Below are positions 1 through 8,019 of a DNA stretch of 64,000 nucleotides, one piece after another. The notes beneath the pieces were generated by a model. That model was not told the origin of the DNA, searched no databases, and saw only the letters and a list, made by a program, of their open reading frames with translations. Source of the DNA: Saonia flava. GTDB lineage: Bacteria; Bacteroidota; Bacteroidia; Flavobacteriales; Flavobacteriaceae. The position numbers and the translations under genes were made by a program. Each line of letters begins with the position of its first letter. Positions within the stretch are counted from its first letter, which is position 1. The DNA is taken from assembly GCF_011927795.1 (NCBI RefSeq), contig NZ_JAATJJ010000001.1:496001-560000 (forward strand), written 5' to 3'.

Positions 1-1250
1 TAGCCATAATTGAAAATTCACTTGAAAATTTCAACGCTTCAATTGAAAACAGTCAAAAGGCATTAAAAGTCTATCGTGAACATGACGATGTGGAATACCA
101 ATCATCCATTTTAAATATTCTGGGTATTTCCCATAAATTCAAAAAAAAATATGACAAGGCCATTGATTATTTTAATGAAAGTCTTAAAATATCAAATGAA
201 CATGGATATAAGACCATAAAATTGGTAAGCATACCCCATTTAATTGATATTTATTTGGAAACCGGGGATAATGAAAAGGCAAAAGCATTGATTGACCAGG
301 GCCTTTCCATAGCACGATCAATACATAGCGATTATACAATCAGCTATATCAACGTAAGGCTGGCCACCTATTATAAAAATATAGGGGATTTCAATAAAGC
401 TATTGCTCTTTTGAACAGGTTGCAAAAAGACCCTTTGATAAACGAACAATACCTAGGACAGGTCCATAGGCTGAAAAGCGAAGTTTTCAAATCAAATTCT
501 AACTACCAAAAAGCCTTGGAAAGTTATGAAAGCTTTAAAAAGCACCAAGATTCCACCTTAAAAAGAAAGAATATCTCGAAAATCAATGAATTAAGGATTA
601 TCCACCAGAATGAACAGAACGAGATCAAAATTGCCCTGCAAGGAGAAGAAATCAATACCCTTAATGAAAAGGCCAAAGTGGACAAACTCACCAAAGGACT
701 CTATGCTGGAGGTATGGCCTCTGCCCTAGCCTTATTTGGGCTTTCTGTTTTTGGGTTTCGTCAACGTATTAAAAAGAACCGCATAGCCCGTGAAAAACAA
801 GAAGAAATCTACAAACAAGAGATTGACCATAAAAAGAAGGAACTCACCAGCCAAACCCTGCATTTGGTACAAAAAAATACTTTTATACAAGAGTTGATGG
901 AAAATCTTGAAAGTATTAAGAAATCTCCAGAGCTATTTAAAACCGAATTTAGACGCATTGTGATGTTGCTAAAAAAGGAAAATGCCTCGGACAAGGATTG
1001 GGAAGTGTTCAAGACTTATTTCTCTGAAGTACATAATGACTTTGACCAAAAATTGAAAACATTATCCTCGGATATATCGGAAAAGGAAATACGTTTGGCA
1101 GCATTTATACGGATGAATTTGACCACGAAAGAAATCGCAGCTACATTGAACGTGTTACCGGATAGTATTCTAAAATCCAAATACCGCCTTAAAAAGAAAT
1201 TGGGGCTTGATAAAGAAACTGACTTGAGCACTTTTTTAAATACCCTATAA
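1..1250 (+). CDS. TPR-containing membrane-anchored HTH regulator (5' end outside window)
   Basis: The reading frame is open from base 3 and contains a GTG at 90, but the residues before it are still TPR-like (AxxxxxxALKVYREHDD), so the gene starts upstream of the window and the GTG is internal. TPR-like helices (YDKAIDYFNESLKI, FNKAIALLNRL, YQKALESYESF) fill the first part. One membrane segment (LYAGGMASALALFGLSVFG) follows at about bases 705-760, then a charged coiled coil and a C-terminal helix-turn-helix (ISEKEIRLAAFIRMNLTTKE, then LNVLPDSILKSKYRLKKKLG). This is the layout of Bacteroidota TPR-TM-LuxR-like regulators, in which periplasmic TPRs probably sense something and a cytoplasmic HTH binds DNA. 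The architecture is seen in the sequence; the signal and targets are unknown. Confidence 0.85.
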   Translation, partial: AIIENSLENFNASIENSQKALKVYREHDDVEYQSSILNILGISHKFKKKYDKAIDYFNESLKISNEHGYKTIKLVSIPHLIDIYLETGDNEKAKALIDQGLSIARSIHSDYTISYINVRLATYYKNIGDFNKAIALLNRLQKDPLINEQYLGQVHRLKSEVFKSNSNYQKALESYESFKKHQDSTLKRKNISKINELRIIHQNEQNEIKIALQGEEINTLNEKAKVDKLTKGLYAGGMASALALFGLSVFGFRQRIKKNRIAREKQEEIYKQEIDHKKKELTSQTLHLVQKNTFIQELMENLESIKKSPELFKTEFRRIVMLLKKENASDKDWEVFKTYFSEVHNDFDQKLKTLSSDISEKEIRLAAFIRMNLTTKEIAATLNVLPDSILKSKYRLKKKLGLDKETDLSTFLNTL

Positions 1251-1298
1251 AGTTCCGTAATCTACAATTTGAAGTGTACTTTTTAAGAACATAATGCC

Positions 1299-1742
1299 TT
1301 TTCGAGTGAGTGAAGCGACGAGAAATCTTTTTAATAACATTATGGATTCCGCACATGGGTTTACATTGACAATTTTAAACCTAGGAGTCATTTCGAGGGA
1401 ATGAAATAACCGAGAAATCTAAATAAACCTATATTTTGCTATTGAGATTTCTCCTTTCAGTCGAAATGACTAAAAGAGCCCAAAATGTCATTTCGAAGGA
1501 ATGAAGTGACTGAGAAATCCCCATCATTTTCTTTTAAATTATTCCCTGCCGTCGAAAGGACCGATAGAGCCAAACTCCCTTTCGAAGGAATGAAATGACT
1601 GAGAAATCTCTTAAAACTGAATTTAGATTTCTCCTTTCAGTCGAAATGACTAAAAGAGCCCAAAATGTCATTTCGAAGGAATGAAATGATTGAGAAACCT
1701 CTCAAAACTGAATTTAGATTTCTCCCTTTGGTCGAAATGACA
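1299..1742. repeat. Cluster of alternating inverted repeats with a 180-bp direct duplication
   Basis: This gene-free stretch is packed with copies of a ~34-bp unit of the form TCATTTCGAAGGAATGAA..GAGAAATCTC and its reverse complement. Forward units lie near 1299-1328, 1387-1420, 1487-1519, 1574-1610 and 1667-1702. Reverse units lie near 1444-1470, 1539-1562 (degenerate), 1625-1650 and 1716-1742. Bases 1445-1505 and 1625-1685 are identical over 61 bp, giving a direct repeat with a 180-bp period. Neighbouring forward and reverse units can pair into long hairpins in RNA or single-stranded DNA. There is no coding potential and no transposase. It resembles dispersed REP/MITE-like intergenic elements; whether copies exist elsewhere in the genome cannot be seen here. 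Confidence 0.85.
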
Positions 1743-1782
1743 TTTTAAAGTTATCCGCCGTATCTTTATCTAGTGGAAAAAA

Positions 1783-1806
1783 GATTCCCGCCTACGCGAG
1801 AATGAC
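1783..1806. repeat. REP-like palindrome next to a start codon
   Basis: GATTCCCGCCTACGCGAGAA followed by TGAC is an imperfect palindrome (ATTCCCGC..GCGAGAAT) of the ATTCCCGC-N-GCGGGAAT intergenic repeat type found in many bacteria. It ends four bases before the first possible ATG (1810) of the next gene, so it occupies the place of that gene's translation initiation region. Confidence 0.6.
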
Positions 1807-1809
1807 AAT

Positions 1810-2220
1810 ATGAAAGCAATGGACAAAAAAATCATTCTTTTTGACGGAGTTTGCAACCTTTGCAATAGTTCTGTCCAGTATATAATTAAAAGAGATAAAA
1901 AGGACATCTTCCGTTTTGCAGCCTTGCAAAGCGAAACAGGGAAAAAATTGGTGGAAGAACGTAAAATTGACACTTCTAAAGTGGATTCCATTATCTTAAT
2001 TGAACCTGGTGTTGCCTACTATACAAAGTCTGATGCCATTCTAAACATAGGTTTGGAATTTGGTGGTAGCTGGAGAACAATCACAGTGTTTACTTGGATT
2101 CCCACAGGAATACGAAATATCGTATACGATTTTATTGCCAAGAACAGGTACAAATGGTACGGCAAAAAGGACGCTTGCATGATACCAACACCCGAATTGA
2201 AGGCAAAGTTTTTAGACTAA
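1810..2220 (+). CDS. DCC1-like thiol-disulfide oxidoreductase family protein (DUF393)
   Basis: A 136-residue protein beginning with the family signature ILFDGVCNLCNSSV, whose two cysteines in DGVCNLC form the DxxCxxC motif of the DCC1/DUF393 thioredoxin-fold family. The conserved FAALQS segment and a C-terminal NRYKWYGKKDACMIPTPE region also fit. Length is normal for the family. The start is either ATG 1810 or ATG 1819; the second gives the usual MxKKIILFDG beginning and moves the start slightly away from the adjacent palindromic repeat. A role in thiol-disulfide exchange is inferred from the family, whose substrates are poorly known. The gene stands alone between the repeat block and a DUF4139 gene on the same strand. 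Confidence 0.85.
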   Translation: MKAMDKKIILFDGVCNLCNSSVQYIIKRDKKDIFRFAALQSETGKKLVEERKIDTSKVDSIILIEPGVAYYTKSDAILNIGLEFGGSWRTITVFTWIPTGIRNIVYDFIAKNRYKWYGKKDACMIPTPELKAKFLD

Positions 2221-2326
2221 CTCACCCAAAGCGCAATTTCCCTCACCAAAAGGCTTTATTAGCGCGTTATTGGTTTTAAAAGGCAATTGTCCACCCTATG
2301 TTTGGACAACTTTAAAACCAAAAAAC

Positions 2327-4396
2327 ATGAAAAATCTAGTTCTTTTACTCCTCTTTTGCCCTATACTTCTTTTTGGGAACGACATTAAAATACCATCCAC
2401 AATAAAAGAAGTAACAGTGTACCTAAACAGCGCGCAAATTACCCGATCTGCCAATTGCGTTCTTGATTCTGGTATCACCAAAATTAACTTTACCGGACTA
2501 TCCACCAAAATTGATGAAAGTAGTATTCAAATATCAGGATTACAATATGTTTCCATTCTTTCCATGGATTATGATATTGATTATCTTGTTAAATCCGAAG
2601 GAAATCCAGAAGTAGACTCCATAAACAATACTATCGAAGCTTTAGAATTGGAAATCGCCCTTCTAAAAAATAAAATAGATGGACTAGATGAGGAAGAATT
2701 GGTCATTACAACGAATAGAGCTGTAAGCTCTAGGACCAAAGACTTGGATTTGGACAAGGTAAAGCAGATAAGCACCTATTACAGGGAACGGATTACGGCA
2801 ATAAAGAATGAAATCTTTAAAACAAACCTAAAAATCAATGCCTTAAAGGCAGATATAAGGGCACACCAAAACCAATTGGCAGAAATAAACAATGCCCCTA
2901 TAAAAGAGCAAGGGAAAATCTCCATTACTTTTGACTCCCCTATTCCCGCCTCCCTAAACTTAATATTGTCATATTCGGTACAAGACGCAGGATGGATTCC
3001 AACCTATGATATCAAATCCAAAAAAATCAATGATCCCCTGCAATTAACGTACAAAGCGCATGTATATCAAAAAACGGGAATGGACTGGAAGAACGTAAAA
3101 GTGACCCTATCCACTGGTAACCCCAATATAAATATTGCCAAACCAATAATGGGAACAAAGTATTTAAACTTTGTGAGCGGATATCAAAAAAGATACACAC
3201 CCACCTCTAAAACACAAGGATATACATACAACCCTATGGTAAAACAAATAACAGGGATTGTAACCGATGAATCCGGAGCACCGCTACCTGGCTGTAATGT
3301 AGTGATCAAGGGAACAACAATTGGTACTACCACCGATTTTGACGGTAACTATAGTCTTGAAGTTTCAGAAGGTCAAGAGCTAACCTTTTCCTATATAGGT
3401 TTTCAAGACAAACAAATGCCCATTTATTCATCGGTCATGAACATTCGATTGGATGAAGATGCACAAATGCTTGAAGAAGTTGTGGTTACTGGCTATGCCT
3501 CAAAAAGCAGGTCAAACATAACTGGTGCAGTGAGCTCTCTACAAGGTAGAGTTGCCGGAGTTCAAATTAGGGGCACCTCTTCTATTAGAACTAAAACCCC
3601 AGAACCTCAACTACCCCTTTACATTGTAGATGGTATTCCCATGGATGGTTTTATGGAAGGGGATATAGATGAAAACGAAATTGAACATATAGAAGTGCTG
3701 AAAGGCGAAAAAGCGACAGCTTTATACGGAAGCAAAGGAAACAACGGTGTTATGGTTATAACCACCAAGAAAAGTAATACAAATGACACCATGACCAGTA
3801 CAGAGTTCAAAATTAAGAAAACCTACTCCATTGCCTCGGATGGTGATATTACAGCCATAGAAATAAATACACATCAACTAGATGCTACTTACGAATACTT
3901 TGCTGCACCTATCCTAAATGAAAATGTATTTCTAACGGCACAATTCAAAAACTGGGAACAATACAACCTAATGCCGGGGGAAGCCAATCTATATTTTGAA
4001 GGGGGGTATGCAGGGAAAACAGTCATAGATCCATACAAAACAACCAAAGAAATGGTAGTATCCCTGGGAATAGACCCTAACGTAACGGTTGAGAGAAAGC
4101 AGAACAAGAACTTTAAGAGCAAATCTTTTACCGGAAGTACAAGGATTCTGGATAGAACCTATGATATAGAGGTTAAAAATAACAAAGGTATAGCTATAAA
4201 CCTTAAATTAATGGACCGTATCCCGTTATCTCAGAACAAAGAGATAAAAGTAGATGATATAGAAACCTATACAGCAGACTATGATGAAAAGAAGGGGCTG
4301 CTGACGTGGAAAATAAACTTGGCCAGCCAAGAAACCAAAAAGGAAAGCTTCTCTTTCCAAGTAAAGTACCCAAGATACAAGAGTATTTCACTATAA
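2327..4396 (+). CDS. DUF4139 (MuiA-like) protein with an inserted SusC-type carboxypeptidase-regulatory/plug segment
   Basis: ATG 2327 is chosen because it starts a signal peptide (MKNLVLLLLFCPILLFG); the frame is open further upstream to 2270. The 689-residue product has an N-terminal DUF4140-like part (VTVYLNSAQITRSA), a coiled coil at about residues 100-185, and a DUF4139 beta domain beginning near residue 195 (ILSYSVQDAGWIPTYDI) and resuming from about 490 to the end. Between them, about residues 304-486, sits a carboxypeptidase-regulatory-like domain (ITGIVTDESGAPLPGCNVVI, FDGNYSLEV, YIGF) followed by a shortened TonB-receptor plug (LQGRVAGVQIRG, PLYIVDGIPM, IEVLKGEKATALYGSKGNNG, VITTKK), as at the start of SusC proteins. 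No beta-barrel follows. It is probably exported to the periplasm or surface. Function is unknown; the family name mucoidy inhibitor A comes from distant homologues. Confidence 0.85.
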   Translation: MKNLVLLLLFCPILLFGNDIKIPSTIKEVTVYLNSAQITRSANCVLDSGITKINFTGLSTKIDESSIQISGLQYVSILSMDYDIDYLVKSEGNPEVDSINNTIEALELEIALLKNKIDGLDEEELVITTNRAVSSRTKDLDLDKVKQISTYYRERITAIKNEIFKTNLKINALKADIRAHQNQLAEINNAPIKEQGKISITFDSPIPASLNLILSYSVQDAGWIPTYDIKSKKINDPLQLTYKAHVYQKTGMDWKNVKVTLSTGNPNINIAKPIMGTKYLNFVSGYQKRYTPTSKTQGYTYNPMVKQITGIVTDESGAPLPGCNVVIKGTTIGTTTDFDGNYSLEVSEGQELTFSYIGFQDKQMPIYSSVMNIRLDEDAQMLEEVVVTGYASKSRSNITGAVSSLQGRVAGVQIRGTSSIRTKTPEPQLPLYIVDGIPMDGFMEGDIDENEIEHIEVLKGEKATALYGSKGNNGVMVITTKKSNTNDTMTSTEFKIKKTYSIASDGDITAIEINTHQLDATYEYFAAPILNENVFLTAQFKNWEQYNLMPGEANLYFEGGYAGKTVIDPYKTTKEMVVSLGIDPNVTVERKQNKNFKSKSFTGSTRILDRTYDIEVKNNKGIAINLKLMDRIPLSQNKEIKVDDIETYTADYDEKKGLLTWKINLASQETKKESFSFQVKYPRYKSISL

Positions 4397-4405
4397 AGTT
4401 ACCTA

Positions 4406-4459
4406 ATGTCCGGTGGAGCGGTAGAAACCATATTTGTTTTATACCGCTCCAATGGACAT
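4406..4459 (+). terminator. Hairpin terminator candidate after the DUF4139 gene
   Basis: Seventeen-base arms at 4406-4422 and 4443-4459 (ATGTCCGGTGGAGCGGT versus ACCGCTCCAATGGACAT) pair with two mismatches around a 20-base loop and are followed by TATTTTA. It lies 10 bases after the stop codon. The U tract is weak, so termination strength is uncertain. Confidence 0.55.
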
Positions 4460-4747
4460 TATTTTAGGATCTATGTCTCAAAATAAAATCAAGTTCAGCA
4501 TTGAATCCATATATATTGCATGTCAAAATAGCGTCTTCAGATAATTAAACTTTTAGTTTAAATAAAATTCACAATACTATATAAATTAGATGTTTAAGTA
4601 TATTTTATATTGCCATTTATTATACCCGATTGCCAAAATAGCCAGACCCTCTTGTACCCTTAGAAATTTTGGAACACCATTTTAGTAAATCTTGAAAAGC
4701 TGCAACAAATTCTGATATTTATCATAAGAATAGTAAATATTGTACGG
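4460..4747. other. Intergenic stretch, no gene seen
   Basis: About 290 bases of very AT-rich sequence between the terminator-like hairpin and the promoter of the 72-residue gene. I see no ORF with recognisable content, no RNA gene and no repeats. Confidence 0.5.
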
Positions 4748-4755
4748 TAGTTTTG
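4748..4755 (+). promoter_or_regulatory. -7 promoter element (TAGTTTTG)
   Basis: An exact match to the Bacteroidota -7 consensus TAnnTTTG, 21 bases before ATG 4777. No convincing TTG -33 element sits 17-23 bases upstream. Confidence 0.5.
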
Positions 4756-4776
4756 AACATATAATTAATATGCATC

Positions 4777-4995
4777 ATGAAAAACCTATTCACTATATTG
4801 AGGGAAATAACACAACTTACCAGCAATATTGAAACCAATTACCCTGAACTCTATCGTTCTTTGGATGAAAACCCAATGACATTACCTGTCACGAACCATC
4901 CTCATATTGACAAAGAAGTTATGCAGGAGTATTTGGAAAGTCTAAAACAATTACTTAGACATCATCTGGAGACACACAAACACAACCAATTATAA
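4777..4995 (+). CDS. Small uncharacterised protein (72 aa)
   Basis: A short, His- and Leu-rich, probably alpha-helical soluble protein without a signal peptide (starts MKNLFTILREITQLTSNIE, ends HHLETHKHNQL). I do not recognise a family. It appears real because a -7 promoter element lies just upstream and only 5 bases separate it from the next gene on the same strand, the ArsC/Spx-like gene, so the two probably form an operon. The C-terminal histidines could bind metal, but that is speculation. Confidence 0.6.
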   Translation: MKNLFTILREITQLTSNIETNYPELYRSLDENPMTLPVTNHPHIDKEVMQEYLESLKQLLRHHLETHKHNQL

Positions 4996-5000
4996 AGATT

Positions 5001-5366
5001 ATGGGAGAAATAGCCACGTCGGACCGACAAATTACCCTATACTACAGTTCTAAATCCACTAGAGCAAAACAAACCTTGGTGTATACCAAAGCCGAAGGGC
5101 TTCCTATCCAAGAGATTGATATCTTGAAAACGAAACTTACAGGGACACAAATTGTAGAACTTGCAGATAGATTAAAGATAAAAGTGGCGGACCTGGTAAA
5201 TCAGGAACATCCCGCATACTCTTCCAATTTTGGTCATCATGATTTTTCGACAAACGATTGGATCAAAATGATTCAGCACAACCCTGAGATTATGAAGCAG
5301 CCCATTGCTTTAAGGGGAGACATAACTATTTTAATTGAAACACCTACCGATATCATTAAGATATAA
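5001..5366 (+). CDS. ArsC/Spx-like protein lacking cysteine
   Basis: A 121-residue protein with the fold signature of the ArsC/Spx family: ITLYYSSKSTRAKQTLVYTK at the position of the N-terminal beta strand and CxxC/CxxS loop, LKTKLTGTQIVELADRL in the middle, and a C-terminal NPEIMKQPIALRGD matching the family's NPxLIxRPIV motif. The normal redox-active cysteine of YxxxxCxxC/S is absent, replaced by YYSSKSTR, and there is no cysteine anywhere in the protein. It therefore cannot be an arsenate reductase of the usual kind. A binding or regulatory role like Spx is possible but unproven. It is likely co-transcribed with the 72-residue gene 5 bases upstream and is convergent with the symporter gene. 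Confidence 0.75.
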   Translation: MGEIATSDRQITLYYSSKSTRAKQTLVYTKAEGLPIQEIDILKTKLTGTQIVELADRLKIKVADLVNQEHPAYSSNFGHHDFSTNDWIKMIQHNPEIMKQPIALRGDITILIETPTDIIKI

Positions 5367-5373
5367 AGATTGC

Positions 5374-5387
5374 AAGAATGCATTCTT
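5374..5387. other. 14-bp perfect palindrome between convergent genes
   Basis: AAGAATGCATTCTT reads the same on both strands and fills most of the 24-base gap between the stops of the ArsC-like gene and the symporter gene. It could form a 5-bp hairpin with a TGCA loop acting in both directions. It is weak as a terminator. Confidence 0.35.
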
Positions 5388-5390
5388 TAA

Positions 5391-6716
5391 TCATTTTACC
5401 TCATCCCAGTTGTCGTCCCAATTCTTTACATGGGGCTCTCCCAATTTTCCAACAGATTTGGCAACCACCATCGAAACTGTAGCATCACCAGTGATGTTTA
5501 CAACCGTTCTAAACATATCCAAGGGCCTATCCACTGCAAAAATCAATGCAAGTCCAATGGCCAATTTATCAGCCGGAAAGCCCACAGCTTCCAAGACAAT
5601 AACCAACATCACCATTCCCGCTCCAGGAACAGCTGCCGTGCCAATGGATGCCAATAATGCTGTTAGTACAATTATAAGTTGATCAGTAAGTGTTAAATCG
5701 AATCCTAGGGCCTGGGATATAAAGACCGCCGCCACTCCTTGGTACAAACTGGTTCCATCCATATTGATGGTGGCTCCAACAGGCAATACAAAACTGGAAA
5801 CCTCTTTATCAACCCCAATATGCTCCTCTACCCTTTCCATTGTTACTGGCAAGGTAGCCGCGCTGGAACTGGTTGAAAAGGCCAGTAATTGCGCTGGACT
5901 TATTTGCTTAAGAAACCAAAAAGGGTTCTTCTTTGCCAAAAGAGAGACTACAATACAATAAAAAACAATCATTAAACAAAGGCCAAGTACAACAACACCC
6001 GCATACTTTAGCAAGGCCAACAGTAATTCTGGGTCACTGGATGAAACTATTACATTCGCTAAGAGTGCGAAAACAGCATATGGTGCCGAAAGCATAATTA
6101 AATCCACCATTTTCAACACGACATCATTTAGCGAATCGAAAAACTTTTTTAATGGCTTTGCCTTTTTCTCACCGATTAACAGCATAGAGATTCCCATAAA
6201 AATGGTAAAGAAAATTACCTGCAACATCATTTTATTGTTGGTCATGGCCGCCAAAGCATTATCTGGCACCATGTCCTCTAAAAATTTAAGTGGCCCTGCA
6301 CTCTTTTGTCGTGCCGCTTCCTCCATTTTTTCAACAACCCCACTATCGTTTGCATAGGTTTCCGTTAGTTTTGCTATGGTGTCTTCGGAAATACCATTTC
6401 CGGGTTGTAAGATATTAACCAATAAGAGCCCAAGTACAATAGCGACTATTGTAGTGCAGATGTATATGACAATAGTTCTTAGGCCTATATTTCTAAACTT
6501 GGAAATATCCTTTAAATCTGATATGCCCTTTATCAGTGAAGCAAGAATAAGAGGAATTGCAATGAGCTTTAATAGTTTTACAAAAATGGTTCCGAAAGGC
6601 TTAACCCAATCAAAAACAAAGTCTTTTCCCCAACTAATTTGGGTCATTGCAAAACCAAATATAATTCCAAGAAGCATTCCGATAAGAATCTTCCAATGCA
6701 GTTCCAATTTCTTCAT
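5391..6716 (-). CDS. Dicarboxylate/amino acid:cation symporter (DAACS family)
   Basis: A 441-residue inner-membrane transporter of the GltP/DctA/EAAT family, taking up acidic amino acids or C4-dicarboxylates with Na+ or H+. The sequence shows the serine-rich re-entrant loop (LLAFSTSSSAATLPVTMERV), the TM7 cation/substrate motif ATINMDGTSLYQGV, the second re-entrant loop around AVPGAGMVM, and TM8 with DRPLDMFRTVVNITGDA, where the conserved Asp and Arg contact substrate. Length and the run of hydrophobic helices are typical. ATG 6716 begins MKKLELHWKILIGMLLG. Substrate preference cannot be decided from sequence alone. It lies 57 bases downstream of aroC on the same strand and has its own TATCTTTC near-consensus -7 element in that gap. 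Confidence 0.93.
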   Translation of the reverse strand: MKKLELHWKILIGMLLGIIFGFAMTQISWGKDFVFDWVKPFGTIFVKLLKLIAIPLILASLIKGISDLKDISKFRNIGLRTIVIYICTTIVAIVLGLLLVNILQPGNGISEDTIAKLTETYANDSGVVEKMEEAARQKSAGPLKFLEDMVPDNALAAMTNNKMMLQVIFFTIFMGISMLLIGEKKAKPLKKFFDSLNDVVLKMVDLIMLSAPYAVFALLANVIVSSSDPELLLALLKYAGVVVLGLCLMIVFYCIVVSLLAKKNPFWFLKQISPAQLLAFSTSSSAATLPVTMERVEEHIGVDKEVSSFVLPVGATINMDGTSLYQGVAAVFISQALGFDLTLTDQLIIVLTALLASIGTAAVPGAGMVMLVIVLEAVGFPADKLAIGLALIFAVDRPLDMFRTVVNITGDATVSMVVAKSVGKLGEPHVKNWDDNWDEVK

Positions 6717-6773
6717 ATGCCTAATTTAGGCTAGAAAGATACTATTTTGGAACGAAAAGCCCTAAACGAACGA

Positions 6774-7838
6774 TTATATTTTATTGGCTCTTTGAAGAAG
6801 GGTGAAATCAGCCAAAACCAAGGCCGCCATTGCTTCTACGATCGGCACAGCTCTTGGCACGACACATGGGTCGTGCCTTCCCTTTCCTTGCGTCTTAACA
6901 CTATTACCGTCTTTATCAATAGTTTCATAAGCCTGTATAACCGTGGCCACGGGTTTAAAAGCAACATTGAAGTAGATATCCATACCATTGCTTATTCCCC
7001 CCTGAACACCTCCACTATAATTGGTTTTGGTAGAACCATCCGTGTTAAAGGAGTCGTTATGTTCACTGCCCTTCATACACACACCGGCAAAACCACTACC
7101 ATACTCAAAACCCTTTACCGCATTTATAGACAGCATGGCCTTTCCTAAATCCGCATGTAACTTGTCAAAAACCGGCTCTCCCAATCCAACGGGAACGTTT
7201 TGAAGTACGCATGTCACTACTCCCCCAATTGTATCTCCCTCTTTTTTGATTTCTTTAATGTACGCTTCCATTTTGGAGGCCGTTGCGGGATCGGGGCAAC
7301 GAACAGGATTGGATTCTGTCAAGGACAGGTTGAGTTCCGTATAGTTTTTATCAAGTTTTAAAGTCCCAACCTGGGAAACAAAAGCATTGATTTTAATATT
7401 TTTTAGAAATTGTTTTGCAATAGCTCCGGCAACTACTCTACTGGCCGTTTCCCTTGCAGAGCTTCGTCCACCACCTCTATAATCCCTAAAACCATATTTT
7501 TGATCATAGGTGTAATCCGCATGTGAAGGCCTATATGAATCTTTGATATGACCGTAATCCTTAGATTTTTGATTGGTATTGTGAATGGCAAAACCAATAG
7601 GCGTTCCAGTGGTCTTTCCTTCAAAAAGCCCTGAATAAAACTCCACGGTATCTGGCTCCTTTCTTTGTGTTACAATGGCAGATTGGCCCGGTTTTCTTCT
7701 GTCTAAATCCAATTGAATTGCGTTTAAATCCAATTCTAGTCCAGCCGGACATCCATCTAACACGCCTCCTATTGCCACCCCATGGGATTCGCCAAAAGTA
7801 CTTAGTTTAAAAAGGGTTCCAAAAGTATTGCCTGCCAT
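6774..7838 (-). CDS. aroC: Chorismate synthase
   Basis: A 354-residue enzyme catalysing the last step of the shikimate pathway, EPSP to chorismate, with reduced FMN. Conserved blocks are all visible: [20 protein letters not shown] at the N-terminus, [17 protein letters not shown], the [10 protein letters not shown] segment, the family signature [20 protein letters not shown], and the C-terminal [20 protein letters not shown]. Length is normal and no key residue is missing. ATG 7838 is supported by a promoter 17 bases upstream. Confidence 0.97.
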   Translation of the reverse strand: MAGNTFGTLFKLSTFGESHGVAIGGVLDGCPAGLELDLNAIQLDLDRRKPGQSAIVTQRKEPDTVEFYSGLFEGKTTGTPIGFAIHNTNQKSKDYGHIKDSYRPSHADYTYDQKYGFRDYRGGGRSSARETASRVVAGAIAKQFLKNIKINAFVSQVGTLKLDKNYTELNLSLTESNPVRCPDPATASKMEAYIKEIKKEGDTIGGVVTCVLQNVPVGLGEPVFDKLHADLGKAMLSINAVKGFEYGSGFAGVCMKGSEHNDSFNTDGSTKTNYSGGVQGGISNGMDIYFNVAFKPVATVIQAYETIDKDGNSVKTQGKGRHDPCVVPRAVPIVEAMAALVLADFTLLQRANKI

Positions 7839-7854
7839 TAAATAATATTTATGT

Positions 7855-7887
7855 CAAAGGTAATTTTAAAATTAGTGGAAACCAAAA
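7855..7887 (-). promoter_or_regulatory. aroC promoter
   Basis: On the minus strand TTTTGG (7882-7887) and TACCTTTG (7855-7862) are 19 bases apart, matching the Bacteroidota TTG-N17-23-TAnnTTTG promoter. The -7 box ends 16 bases before the aroC ATG. Confidence 0.65.
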
Positions 7888-8019
7888 TTACCCCTTTGTT
7901 AATCTTCCCTTAACATATCTTAAGCCGCTTAATATAAACTTAACCATATGCTTATCTACAATTGATTACAACTTCATCATAAATTTATACCTATAGGTTT
8001 ATTTTGTATAAAATTCCCT

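Noticed and set aside
1299-1742. CRISPR-like array
   Set aside because: The units alternate in orientation, vary in length and spacing, and no cas genes are nearby. The spacing is not that of repeat-spacer units.
4777-5366. Arsenic-resistance locus
   Set aside because: The ArsC-like protein has no cysteine and there is no arsR, arsB or acr3 gene nearby.
6747-7148. Plus-strand frame of 133 residues
   Set aside because: It lies antisense inside aroC, whose reading frame is complete with all family motifs; the antisense translation has no recognisable domain.
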